NCBI GenBank assembly: GCA_030761205.1
Contig: JAULJL010000002.1
Location: forward strand, 39,830,814 to 39,894,813
DNA: 64,000 nt
Origin: Fremontodendron californicum
Taxonomy: Eukaryota; Streptophyta; Magnoliopsida; Malvales; Malvaceae
Reading direction: 5' to 3'
Each line of letters starts with the position of its first letter. The first letter of the stretch is position 1. Position numbers and translations under genes: made by a program. Under the pieces are notes generated by a model. That model searched no databases, had not been told where the DNA came from, and saw only the letters and a list, made by a program, of their open reading frames with translations. This document shows positions 33,256-44,968 of the stretch, piece by piece.

Positions 33256-34848
33256 TTTAAGTTTAGAAAGTGGCCATGACATTATGGTGGTTTATTCCTA
33301 ATGGCCGCACCAGGAACAACTAAGCATATATTATATTGAGATGACATAGGAATGCCTTTCATAGGAAGTTTCGAAGAAGAAACATATAAATGAGTAAAAG
33401 CACTAAGGAACTATGGCTCATAAAATGGCCCATGATCCTGTCAAAAAACTAGAGTTATGTTTTTAAGGTCACTGCTAATAGTGTTGGAAAATTTAATCTG
33501 ACGAGCACTCAAAGCACTGTTTCTTGTCAAGTTAGAAGATGATTCTCCAATGAAATTAATACAGCAGGCTGGAGTTGGACCTTACTTAATAGTCTGAACA
33601 TCTGAAATTACAAGCAGTTTAGATCTATTTAGAAATTAATGGTTCACACAGAGGGAGTCCAAACTTGGAGCTATATAGATATGTTATTTGATTTATATTA
33701 ACTGATCATGACCATCCTAATGTTAACAATAAACCAGAGATATTAATGTCTAAATCCAGGTTCATCCATTTCAGAGTTCACCTTGTCTGAAGCAGTTCAG
33801 TCTGTATTTGGTCTTTTTTTCCCCTCATTGATTCATCTGGAAGGCAAGTTATAGTAACATAACCTAGTCAGCTGCAATATTCAGGAAGTGGCTGGACAAA
33901 AATATAACCAGGGTTAATTCCAGAAACCAGATAAAGATATGTTTTCATTCAAATTAATGATCTACCTAATTTAAGCACTTATGCATAAAAACTTTGTTGT
34001 TTGGCAAGCTATAAAGAAAATAATTAAGTCCAGGAAGAATTGATAGACGTGTTCAGAAAGTTCCAAAATATGATCATATGACTAGGACCTCATACTGAGA
34101 AAGCATGCCAAAGAATTCTGCACAAGTCAACTACAAAAAGATAAGGCACCATTGATTGATGCTTTATTAATCCTTTTTTTTTACAAGTTAATAACAGTGG
34201 AAGTACAATTGTCACTGTGAACTGTGAAGCAGGACAATGAAAAGACATTTTCACAAGCACATTGCATATAATATAATGTGATTGCACTTCAATAGATTAT
34301 CACAGATATTTAATTATAGGAGCATGCAGGAGCACTACTTCAATATGGATACCGCTGCTATCTCATAACATGTATTTTTTTTTTATTTGCTTTAATACCC
34401 TTCTCAATTCCACTGAGGTAAGAGATTGTATTATCTTTTGTCCAAAAGGAAAGAGATAAAAAGCAGGAACCAAGGAACACTGTTTCTTCCCACTTATTGG
34501 CCATGAATTCATATGGCTGGTGAGTGGATGGTCTTAATCTACCCAAGCCATACTGGTTGACCAGGAGGGATTCTTGTGTTGCAAGAATTATAGTTTATTT
34601 ATCAATTAAGGAGTGTGACATTTGTTATTTTGTTTCCTTTTGGTGGAAGAAATATTCTATAATTGAAAAGAACTAAGTATTATTGGAGCAAAAAAGAAGA
34701 ATATGTGAAATCTTATAATAAAAATCTCTCTGTGTCAATGGGATTATCTCTTTAATTAAAACTATTATATTGTATGCTCCTAAATATTTGATTAAATGAT
34801 CGATGCATTTCCTCTTCTCTACAAAGAATTATATTCGAATCTCCATCA

Positions 34849-34850
<2 letters not shown>
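33256..34850. other. Upstream region of the peroxidase gene, no gene seen
   Basis: About 1.6 kb of ordinary AT-rich sequence. Open stretches on the minus strand (34090-34287, 34358-34546) have no domain, no homology I recognise and no splice context. It presumably holds distal promoter elements. Confidence 0.5.
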
Positions 34851-34888
<38 letters not shown>

Positions 34889-34891
<3 letters not shown>

Positions 34892-35270
34892 GGTATCCAC
34901 TTATATTGGTGTAAAATTAAAGTTGTTTTACAGACTTTTATAATTTTTTATACGATCTATATTTTATCAAACTGACCGTTAGATTTAACAATATAATTTT
35001 ACTCGTCGTGCACGTAAAGTTTCGAATCGATCTGATATCTCTATCATATCGATCGATAATACTATCTTTTTCAATATATATTTAACGATTGAAAGTTTTT
35101 TACGTCGAAAAAGTAGTTAGACATTTTCAATTTACTCGAAACTCGACGTGCATGATCTATTCGAATATAACATGAAATATGACGGTCAGTTTGATAAAAT
35201 ATAAATTGTATAAAAAATTATGAAAGTGTGTAAAACAACTTTAATTTTATACCAATGTAAGTGGATCTTT

Positions 35271-35272
<2 letters not shown>
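34889..35272. mobile_element. Foldback MITE between TA microsatellites
   Basis: The first and last roughly 100 bp are inverted repeats: TTATATTGGTGTAAAATTAA and AGTTGTTTTACAGACTTTTA at the left match the reverse complement of the right end, through ATCAAACTGACCGT. Weaker complementarity continues almost to the centre (GTGCACGTAAAGTTTCGA against ATGCACGTCGAGTTTCGA), so the whole 384 bp can fold. It has no coding capacity. The (TA)n runs at 34852-34888 and 35273-35324 flank it, suggesting insertion into TA. Confidence 0.8.

Positions 35273-35324
<52 letters not shown>
35273..35324. repeat. (TA)n microsatellite
   Basis: About 26 uninterrupted TA units. A similar run precedes the MITE at 34852-34888. 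Confidence 0.95.
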
Positions 35325-35329
<5 letters not shown>

Positions 35330-35920
35330 GTTGACCAATAAAACTCCCACTCAATTCATACGTATTACTTATATGTTTGCATAGATATGTTTGTGAAGGG
35401 TAAATAGATAAAATGGGTGATTTAAGATACTTAGATAAGGTTAATCGAACAACTCAGAGAAAACTTTGGTTCATCTCGGGGTTTTTTTTTTTTTTTTTAC
35501 TCATGTAACTTTTTAAGTCCATTAAATTTGCTTTGGAATTAAATTGTGATAGTATGTGTTATAAATATTGTGCATGAAAAATAGTCATCTATCAACAGAA
35601 AAACAAAAAACTCGTTTCGTTAAAAGGCAAGAAAAATGTTTTTATTGTTACCTTTGAAAAGGGTTCTACTTAGATGACAGTATGTCATTCCCTTGTCGGA
35701 TTCACGGACAAATTCAACCGTAGATAAAAGGTGGAATTAGAAAAAGAAAATTAAAAAGTTAAGTACAACTCCACTTCATTTAATGGTGTAAATGTATTCG
35801 TGATTTCCAAAGGAATACTGTCACGTAATAGTTTTTCCTTTGAAAACGGGTAAAATTTAATCTTTCGAGATGTTATCAGCATATTATCATTTAATTTGCG
35901 TGTCAGGCTTCATCATCTAT
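35325..35920. other. Intergenic, nothing recognised
   Basis: AT-rich sequence with a T-run at 35483-35499. No coding or element boundary could be supported. Confidence 0.5.
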
Positions 35921-36066
35921 TACCTTTTTACTGCAAAATTATAGGACCAGAATGTCATGACCTAAGAAATAATAACAAAAATTATAAAAATATTACCTTT
36001 TTACTGCAAAATTATAAGATCAGAATGCCATGACTTAAGAAATAATAACAAAAAGTATAAAAAAAA
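35921..36066 (+). repeat. Tandem duplication, 73-bp unit
   Basis: TACCTTTTTACTGCAAAATT begins both units (35921 and 35994). The rest matches with few differences, through AAGAAATAATAACAAAAA. Confidence 0.88.
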
Positions 36067-36077
36067 ATAAAAAAATT

Positions 36078-36114
36078 TGGCCCACGACGCTCTAACCAAC
36101 TGAGCTAATAGGCC
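36078..36114 (-). pseudogene. Internally deleted tRNA-Ile-like sequence
   Basis: The minus strand begins GGCCTATTAGCTCAGTTGGT and continues TAGAGCGTCGT, matching the 5' acceptor strand, D-arm and half of the anticodon stem of plant tRNA-Ile(AAU). It then jumps directly to GGGCCA, the 3' acceptor strand. The anticodon loop, variable loop and T-arm are missing (about 35 nt), and a T-rich run follows. It keeps box A but not box B, so it cannot be a normal tRNA gene. A decayed tRNA gene or the head of a tRNA-derived SINE are both possible. Confidence 0.7.
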
Positions 36115-36579
36115 AATTGTAAAACTAAAATAAAATGAAGACCATGTGCTAACTGTTGATTTTGGGTGTTTTGTTGGTAATACTATATCATATATGAAAG
36201 AAATAAAAACTTTGTTGTATAAATTTACTTGGAAGATTTAATGGAAATTGTGTTGTGAGGTTATTTCACGCCTCAATATACTTGTTTAATAGAAAAGTTA
36301 ATAAAAAGAGTGCATTTCCGTAAATTCCGTTTACTCCTAAGAAATTCTAACATACTTCATCAATGGCTTAAAAGTTGACACCTTTGAGTATATACTCCAT
36401 TATAGATCATTTCATTAACCCTCTTTTAACTGTTTTTTTGTTGTTGTCTCTTTTCATAATTTCTTTAAGAGCTTATTGTTGAAAATTTAAATCTCATGCT
36501 CAGGTTTACCTTTGTTTAAGTCGTGTTTGAAATTGCACAATTTTTTTTGTTTAGAATAAAGAAGTATACTCCTCCATAA

Positions 36580-37016
36580 GGCGTAAACGAGACATTTTTA
36601 TTAGCAAGCTATTCGAATTCTATTCGAAAAAAATTTGAATTCGGTTTTGTCATTGTCGAGCCGAGTTCGAGCTCAAATTGTTTGAGTTATTGAGTGAGTC
36701 GAGTTTAAGTATCCTAACACCTGACTTAAGTGGCTCGTGAACCTAATCAAACTTTTTTATTTTTAATATATATTTATTATATTTAATTAATAGTGAAAAG
36801 TCTACATTTGAGTTCAAGCACAAATAATCTAGTTAGAAGTCGAGTATAGAAATCAAACACATTTTTTATTAGATAAACGAGTCTAATCGAATGAGCTCGA
36901 ATCATTCATTTTTTATCTCAATTCGAGTTCGAGCTATAAAAATAACACTCGATCGAGCTGAGTTTGAATCATGAATTAACTTCTCATTTTTGGGTTCGGC
37001 TCGACTTGATTACACC
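36580..37016. repeat. Degenerate TIR element of the CGAG-rich type
   Basis: The segment has many TCGAGTTCGAGCT-like blocks and ends GGCTCGACTTGATTACACCC. Its start GGCGTAAACGAG is weakly inverted to that end. No TSD is evident, so class and borders are tentative. Confidence 0.4.
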
Positions 37017-37371
37017 CAAAACTACAAACATGGTGGTAATTCACATGTTTCACAATTAGAGAAAGAGAGAAACAGATGTAACCTTTGAATTGCATTATTC
37101 GGATACCTTACAAAATTTATAACAGAAAACTGAATCCCAAATACTCAACATAACCCAGAAAAATGGTGTGCCACGAGAAAATTGCTATCAAAATAGCTAG
37201 GAAAAACAGTACTAAACTATACACCTTGAATTATTGATGACATATTATAGGCTAGACTATGCATATGGCTACTAAATCATTTCTGGCTGCTTTCAGGAAA
37301 TGTAGAGCCATTCCAATAGTTAAACATAGATTGGAGACAAGAAGGGAAAAAAAGAGGGAAAGCGCCATCCA

Positions 37372-40233
37372 TCACTCCAATGGTGAACTTAATGGCTTGC
37401 CTCGCCCCATGGTGAAACCCCTGGTTCCATCTGGCATTCTTGGGCCCTTAGACATCTGTTTCACAGATGCTTCACATTGGACTGCATTGCTAGGTTGAGG
37501 AGATGCAGCAAGCAGGCCACGTCCGCTGTGGTTTTGAACGCGCCCCCGTCCCTTCCCACGCCCTTTAGACCATCCCTTTTTTAATCCCACGGCGGCATTA
37601 TCTTCAGCCTACCAGAATAGAAGTTTTCCCGTGAGCTTGTAACGAAATAGGTCTTACAAAAATCTATGTTGCTCCGACTCTTCATTGTTCTTAAAGTATC
37701 CGTGTCCAACATCCGTGTCCAACGCATATCCGGACATGGGTATGGAGATATGATCCTCCAAAGACTTTCCAAATACATGGAAATCTTAGAAAAAAATTGA
37801 ACATACCCGTGTCGGACACATATTCGAGTCCGACACTCACACCCGAGTCCGAGTAATATAGACAAAAATATGCTTCAAACATTACCCCTATAAGTTCTCT
37901 TGATCCATAGCTAGAAACCATAATGGTAATAGTTAAAACAACAATGATGCTTACATTATTCTCAATTGATTCAACATTGTTTGGCTGAGAGGAATCTTCA
38001 GAGTATTCAGTGAGTGGTGAATCATCCTCGTCTAATATGCCATCAAATTCTGATTTTCTGGTTTTCAGAAGAGATTTTGGCTGCATGTTCATTTTAGAAT
38101 AAAAGTTGTAAACAAATTTAATTAAGCAGAAGCATGTAATATTATGAATATCTAGTTATAGACATACCGAGAGTCTAAGCAGCAACCTTACTCGGAGCCC
38201 CTTTCTCCAATTCCTTTCATCATTTAACTTCTCGACCTGGGGCAAATAAGTAAGCCCTGAATGGCATTGCAAAAGCGCAAATTGAAGTATAGGAACAATT
38301 AATTACAACTAGAAGTTCTAGCATTACTGCATTAACATACCGCTTTCTCAGCAATCTCTGTCGAATCGAACTCCACAAGTGCATGTAGCTTAAAGGAAAT
38401 GGAAAGAACAATGAATTATGAGCGAAACTCTCAAATAATCTCTAGGCTCAAATAAGAAAACAGGTTTGATTCCAACCTTCATTACCTTGTTACACATAAA
38501 AAAATCGCTTTTATAGCGGGAAGAATTGGATTCCTGGGGATGACATATTCGGATGTTCTTCACACTGTATCAGAACACTATTTAGAATGCGCTGCAACAA
38601 AAAACCCATTCCGGACATATAACATACTAGAAATTGAAATAGAAGAGATAAAAAAAAACCTCCCAACAACATCAAAAATTTTGTCGAGGTTCTGATGAGA
38701 GTGATCTTCAGGCAAATTCTCCACAACAACAGTACGGGACTGCAAGAGAATAAGAAGGAAGGTTGCATCAGACACAAGTGACCAAAACACTGAATGGAAA
38801 TGAAACATGTCAAGAAATTTCCAATATCTTACCTGCACTTCCTCTCTGTCTTTTTCAGTGAAAGGGTGTTTACGTCTAACCTTCTTAGCATCGACACTCA
38901 CAACCTTTCAGGCACATAAAAATAACAAAGATATTACTTTAATATATAACAAAACTGAGGAGAATGCTGTAGATTCATTTTAGTTTGTTGTTCAAAAAGA
39001 AAAATGAAACTAAAGAACTTACAAGCTTTGAAGAGGACCGAAGTGCTTGGGCCAGCAACTGGTTGTTGGTGATGAGGGACTTGATTTTCTTTGTAGACGC
39101 AATAAAAGATAAGGGCACTAAAGCAAAGCCAATACTTAAGAGTGAAAACTGTTTTAATTGAAAAATATAAGAACAACTGCTAGAACCATAAGTTTCCTTA
39201 CCATAACCTTCAGGATCTTTACTTATTTGCTTGGACAAGGATTCATTCGCTAGAAGACTCATGTCACTGAACTGGTACTCCACCTGTTTTGTACACAGTA
39301 TTAGGATCATACTATTCTCACAGTATGTATAGAGAAAGCAAATTGGGCCCATAACCATCTATGTTAATCGGACTCAGGTGTGAGTATCGGAAACGGGTAT
39401 GTTTGATTTATTTTAAGTTTTTCCATGTATTTGGAGGGTATTTGGGGATCATATCCCCATATTCATGTCGGAATATGAATTAAGAGTCGGAACAATATAG
39501 ATAACCATTGCACATAGCAATGTAAAAAGTCTAGCACTTTCTAGAACCAGATATTAGACTGTTTGCTGCTTACACAAATGATTTGAATCTTAATAAAATC
39601 TGGAAAACTTGAAAGCCAAACAAACAGGTCAACTGTAAACACAATGCAAAACTGACAGAGCCAAGAAACTATGTTATTTCCCTGTTGTACTAGAACTCGG
39701 ACAAAATTTTGCCAATCTAAGCAAGAGAAAGAGGTAGAAGAATCTAAATCAATGGCATGGGTCGATCAATTTATTGTTAAAAGAAATATGACAAACAGGA
39801 TATGGCAAATCCTATCATTCTTGAACATGATCAATCACATCGATAAAGTAAGCAAACCAAAAAAAAAAAAAAAGATAACCTGTTTGATGATCTTTTGGCG
39901 GAGATCATCCGTGAGCATATTCTTAGAAGAACAATTGGGGATTGAGAGATTAGGATTAGAGATCAGATAAGCAGCAGGTTCTTGGTCACCAACAAAGAAC
40001 CAATCAGACCCAGCACTAGCAGCAGCACCAAGATAGTGGAAACAAGGGTAGTAATAACCCGAAATGGGCATTTGGGTATGCGAACTCGGCACGAATTCTG
40101 GTGCATGTGCATTGAATTTGAACGTTACACCATTGCTGCTACCAGTTGTTTTTGCTGCTGCCATGGCATCTTTCATTTGAAACTTTTCTTGGGGTTCTTC
40201 TTTAAGCTTTTCCTCAGGCTGTGCTTGGGCCAT
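37372..40233 (-). CDS. LARP6C: La-related protein 6 (LARP6B/C type) RNA-binding protein
   Basis: An RNA-binding protein of the LARP6 family, which binds mRNAs and, in plants, contacts poly(A)-binding protein. There are ten exons: 40233-39880, 39283-39202, 39117-39023, 38904-38833, 38739-38660, 38564-38486, 38388-38341, 38236-38168, 38080-37955 and 37608-37372. All have GT-AG junctions, and 1242 bp give 413 aa in frame. Domains in order: PAM2 motif FNAHAPEFVP (residues 40-49), La motif about 107-188 (VEYQFSDMSLLANESLSKQI, VPLSFIASTKKIKSL), RRM-like domain about 202-293 (RTVVVENLPEDHSHQNLDKI, VEKLNDERNWRKGLRVRLLL), an acidic linker, an RG-rich stretch (KGRGKGRGR) and a SUZ-C motif at 390-407 (GPRMPDGTRGFTMGRGKP). 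PAM2 plus the length favour LARP6C over LARP6A. Introns 1 and 9 each hold a MITE. No defects are seen. Confidence 0.92.
37664..37861 (-). mobile_element. MITE copy 3, LARP6 intron 9
   Basis: TIRs CTATGTTGCTCCGACTC and GAGTCCGAGTAATATAG are flanked by perfect 8-bp TSDs ACAAAAAT (37656-37663 and 37862-37869). It is 198 bp long and its body is inverted relative to copies 1 and 2. It has hAT-type hallmarks but no coding capacity. Confidence 0.9.
39359..39500 (+). mobile_element. MITE copy 4, LARP6 intron 1
   Basis: CTATGTTAATCGGACTC and GAGTCGGAACAATATAG are flanked by perfect 8-bp TSDs ATAACCAT (39351-39358 and 39501-39508). At 142 bp it is a shortened copy. Confidence 0.9.
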
Positions 40234-40835
40234 ATTTTTGTTTCTCTTGATCTCTCTTTGATCTGGTTAATGTTTTTAAAACTTAAGATTTGATCTCTCT
40301 CTTTCTCTCCTGAAGTTTAGTAACTGCAAGTTTGATATTTAATCCACGTTTGGCGCCCAGATATGGAGAGAGAGTGGATTTCTTACACATGACTTTTGCT
40401 TTTGGGTTTGACCGGTTTTTTAAGGTTTGGAATTTGCCACCCCAACAACCTACTTTCTCCCTCTTTTTTCTTTTTCTTTGCCACTCCAATGGACCCTTAA
40501 GCCCTGCGTCTTGTGACAGTGATTTAGCTATTTTTCTTCTTCTTCTTTTTTACCTTTAGTAGTTGATTAAAATCAAAGACTGGACTCAATTAATCGAAAT
40601 ATTTTAAGAAACTATAAGTAATACTATTGATCGTGGAGAAAATTTCTAGAATTTGTTCCGAAGATTTTGGAAGAGAGTAGGCTAAATGGGTTTGAAACTC
40701 GCTTAAACCAGGGAAGCCCAACTAAGCCTACATAGATGTTTCAAACTTTCAATACCTTCGGGCCTTAGGCAGTCAATAGCTCTGCCCAAATTTTGGGCGT
40801 TTGGAGTTCTTTGGGCCTAACTTGTCAATATTGTA
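40234..40835. other. 5' region and promoter zone of LARP6
   Basis: The CT-rich stretch near 40285-40315 (GA-rich on the sense strand) is probably 5' UTR. No clear TATA box was found. The remainder is unremarkable. Confidence 0.45.
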
Positions 40836-40842
40836 AAAATCG

Positions 40843-41274
40843 TGAGCATTCAGCCGGTTCGATTTTAAATTTTTAAAAATCGATTAAACTGATTAAATTT
40901 ATAAAATCGATCGAACCGATCGACAAAAATTCTAAAATTGAAAAAATCGAAACTGACTTAAATCAATCGGTTCGATCGATTTAATCGGTTTTAACTATTT
41001 AAAAACTATTTTATTTATTATATATTGTTATATAATATAAATAATATATTATATTATATATAATTTTAAATTATTATATAAATATATTTTATTTATATTA
41101 TATTTAAATTAAAAATAAAATTAAAAAGGTTGGTCTGTTCGGTTATTAATTTTAAAAACCGACAACAGACCGAACTAACCGACTAAATCGATTTTCATAA
41201 TCGACTAATTTCAAAATCGAATTAACCAAATTTGATCTGTTCGATCGGTTCAAACCGCTTAATGCTCACCTCTA
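40843..41274. mobile_element. hAT-like MITE, GTGAGCATT type
   Basis: The left end CGTGAGCATTCAGCCGGTTC is inverted to the right end, which on the minus strand reads AGAGGTGAGCATTAAGCGGT. The body is full of ATCGATTAAACCGAT-like complementary blocks, so it folds. Its terminus resembles the TAGAGGTGCTCA end of the family at 57824-58096. Confidence 0.65.
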
Positions 41275-41685
41275 ATGAAAAGAAAATTATAAATGAGTTT
41301 ATTTTTAAAAGTAAAATTTTTAATTTTACGAGCAAAGTTATTTACAGGGTCATATTATTTATTTATTTTTAAATATATTTACAGGGGTCATAATCTATGG
41401 CTGGTCTTTTATAGGAATGGTTTCCTTGGTGGGAGGGACCAAGTGCATACATTTTTTGTTAAGCTTTGCCATCTGAGGACCTAATGTGCTTATCTGCTGT
41501 ATATATATTAATATTCTATTCACCAATCACCATCTTCTTCTCTTAAAAGAAACAGAGTACTTATTTTGGATTTCAGAATCTAATCAGTTAACCCTTAACA
41601 AAATATATATTAATTAACCCTGTTTGGAAAGGAAATTTAATAAGAGATTCCATCATTTTCACTCACTCCAACCAAACCAATTTAT

Positions 41686-41734
<49 letters not shown>

Positions 41735-43895
41735 AAGTGGACCTCTCATTGTAGGCTCCTTCATTATATCTTGTCTACAAGATTCTCTCTATTATTTTGC
41801 TTGTAAGAGTGACTGTTTTGACATGCTCCCAGATAAACATTACAACTGATTGTGTTTTGTTAGTGGGATATGACTGGGTTAGGTGAAAAGATAAAATCTG
41901 GGTGTTTTTGAACAGTTTGACTTAATCAAGAGCCTGTTTGGAGACCACATAATTGCATCAGCTGATTCAAACTATGTATCAATTGATAGGGCTGATGATG
42001 CCTTTAGAATCATCATACATGTTTTATCTAATGATGCATGCATGCATATTTCTGAAAACAGAAAGAATTAACTGTGCTGGAAACTTAATAGAAGAAATGG
42101 CCATACATGGGAAAAAGAAGAGCCAGAAAAGGGGTTTATCTGTAGCAGTCATTGATAAATAGCTAAAATTAATCTAGTAGTTATGGCATGAAGTTTGAGT
42201 GTATATTTGGATACTTTGAAGTTTTGGTATTGAATTCTAGATAAAGGGAGTTCAAATCTACCTATGTTTCATCATGTTTGAACCTTCCACTAATTTGCAT
42301 TCATCAGATAAGTAATCTGAAAATTAGGCCCAAGGTCATAATCGTTTTTCGGCAGGTTTCTTGTTTGCCAAACAGTCCTTTAATTGGGGAATGGTAGATT
42401 GAGAATTTTGGTGAGCTAATCTGGAAGAATATGCCAACTGTTTACTTCTCAATCTTATCTTTTCAGCTTTCATTAAATATATAAGAAACTGCATCTTAGA
42501 ATAATTGAGATTGTACATAGCCATAAGACTAATAAGGGAATAAGAACCCTAAAATCTTCATTCCAAGATTAAGTCTGGGTCTTCTGCTGTCTTCTTGTAC
42601 AACCAAAACACTGTCACCCATCAATCTTAACATAGAAAATTTGGAAATTAGTAAATGTCAACAAAATGTTTATTCCCATCCTGGTTAGCATCATAATGGC
42701 CTTAAAGGGCTGAATAATTGCCAAAATACCACTATAACCTATTAGTAACAACAACAAAAAAAAAACCAGAGGGCTGTATCTGTAAATCCTAAGGTTCTAA
42801 ATAGTGGCAATTTCCCATAAAAATAATAATAGTAAATTTTTTTTTTTTTTTTTGTAATCTGAGATGAGATTATCGATGTTGAGATTCGAACTTTAAATCT
42901 GTTAAACGTCATCAATTATTTTTAAAAAGTGATTAAATGAACCAATTAAGCTAAACTGTTCAGAAAAAACCTGGTTAAATCCCATCTACCCCATAGATAA
43001 AGACACTGACCTACCCGGTGGGGCAGTAGAAAAATAGAGGTCAAGTTGTTTACTTGTTATACCCCTCTCAAAGGCTGATGTTTGCTTTGCTTCAAGGTCA
43101 TTTCTAGGACTGGTACTCTGTATGTAAAAAAGATTTGAGATTCTTTCCAGGGGAAAATGAAGGTGGACACCATGCATGTGTGAACAGAACAACTAGCTAT
43201 AGAAAGTTCTTTGTGAAAGCTGAAAACCTATTGAACAAGCAAAGCGGCTGTTAAAAACTGGTAATGAAATATATCTAATTTACTGCTTAATTGCCCTGGA
43301 TTTGTCAAATATGAGAGGCTAGCTATGTAAGTTTTTTTTTTTTTTTTCATTTTTGGTTTCTCCTTGGTGTCTCTTGGCAACAAGATGAATCATTCAACAG
43401 TGTCTCAATGAAAAAAGGAGAGATGCTAAAAGTAATGCTTCATAATGACTGGAAAGACAAATGAATTGCCAGACTACTTGCACTTAAAACTGCAGAAATT
43501 CCTATCAAAACATAGTGATTTTAACAACAATTTCTAGGAGATTTGAGGCATTTCTAAAACCTCAAAATAGTAGAAAGCACTAGCAAACAGAGGTTCAATG
43601 TAATAGAGCAAGTAATGGAGGAGCTATAGCTTTATGATATGGGAATAGTGCCTCATGTTTCTTCCATGAAAACATGGATCATAATAGGATTTCTTGTACT
43701 GGTTCCGGAAGAAAACAAAAACTTAATTCAAGATCGAAGGAAAGCTAATCCTGCAAAATTTCACAGCCTCTCTATCATTTCTCAAGATCCTTCTCCTTTA
43801 TGTATAACATAGTAATAGTATATTATAAATTTTATGGTCACGAACTCTCCTCCCATGTATACTTTATCTGCAAAATTCATGGTGGATAATAACCT
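41275..43895. other. Intergenic between LARP6 and the GARP gene
   Basis: No gene is supported. It contains a (TA)n run at 41687-41732, poly-T tracts at 42838-42853 and 43330-43348, and short open stretches without domains (41953-42162, 42986-43192). The last part (43800-43895) is presumably 3' UTR of the GARP gene. Confidence 0.5.
41687..41732. repeat. (TA)n microsatellite
   Basis: About 22 TA units. Confidence 0.95.
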
Positions 43896-44937
43896 CTATA
43901 CATCATCTTTTCCGGGTTTGTTAATATGGCTTTTCCAGCTATAGCCCTCAGATTTTGCATCTTCATCATCTTCCATGCTGTCACCTCCTGTAGTGGAGGT
44001 CCCTCCGGTGTTTGTGGCTAACTGGAGAGGACCTTGAGGAGAACCAGACTGGGAACTGCTCCCCTTCGACGAATCTCCATACTGATCTTGGGACATCCAC
44101 AGACCACTCCCCAAAACAACGACCGATTGATTTGCAGGGGTAGTTGTAGAAGGTGGAAGTCTTCTTGTGTGAAGTCGGTATTTCTGGAAAGTCAGGAAAA
44201 TTCCTCCATCAAAACTAAAATAGAAATTCCAGAGATCAAATTACCAAGAAAGAAGAGGAACTAAGAACCCACCTGCAAATGACTCTTAACTTCATCATTG
44301 GTCAAGCCATCTACTTGCATAAGTTCCCTAATCTGCTTTGGAGTGGCCACTGCAAAAAAAATTCAAAATTTTTAACTTAGAAACTTGAAAGTTAAAGGAT
44401 CAAAGAATGAATTTCCATAAAAAAGAACACTGCAATCAAATGATCCCAACAGAATGATTTTATACTCTACAGAATCTCCAGTTTCTTATAAGTATCTCTT
44501 ATTCTCTTATCATCATGATCTCAAACCAAACTAATTATACATACATAATTCATAAACATATCTGTTACCTTAGCCAGATTATAAAAAAAAAAAAAAGTGT
44601 ACGACTCTAATCTATACTTTCCATCTCTAAAGCGAAATCAGATCGAGTGATAAAGGAACAGAAATTTGCTACAAAGAGGTACCGTTTCTTGCAAATCCAA
44701 TCCTCCCATTGACCAAACTTCTTAATTCTTATCTACGATGACTAGAACAATAAACAATCCAACTCAGGACAAGAAAACGAAGATCCAAGAACAAAAAAAT
44801 CAAAATTGTCACCAGCTAAGTACATTTCTAATTGCTCTTTATTTCCTCACCTTGAGAGCCTCCTAACTGCTGCAAGGCATTGACAAACCGGCGATGCAAC
44901 TCTGGTGACCAGCACCTCCTTTGCTTCCTAGCAGTCA

Positions 44938-44968
<31 letters not shown>

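Noticed and set aside
37259..37498. Plus-strand frame over the LARP6 last exon
   Set aside because: Shadow of the SUZ-C exon on the minus strand.
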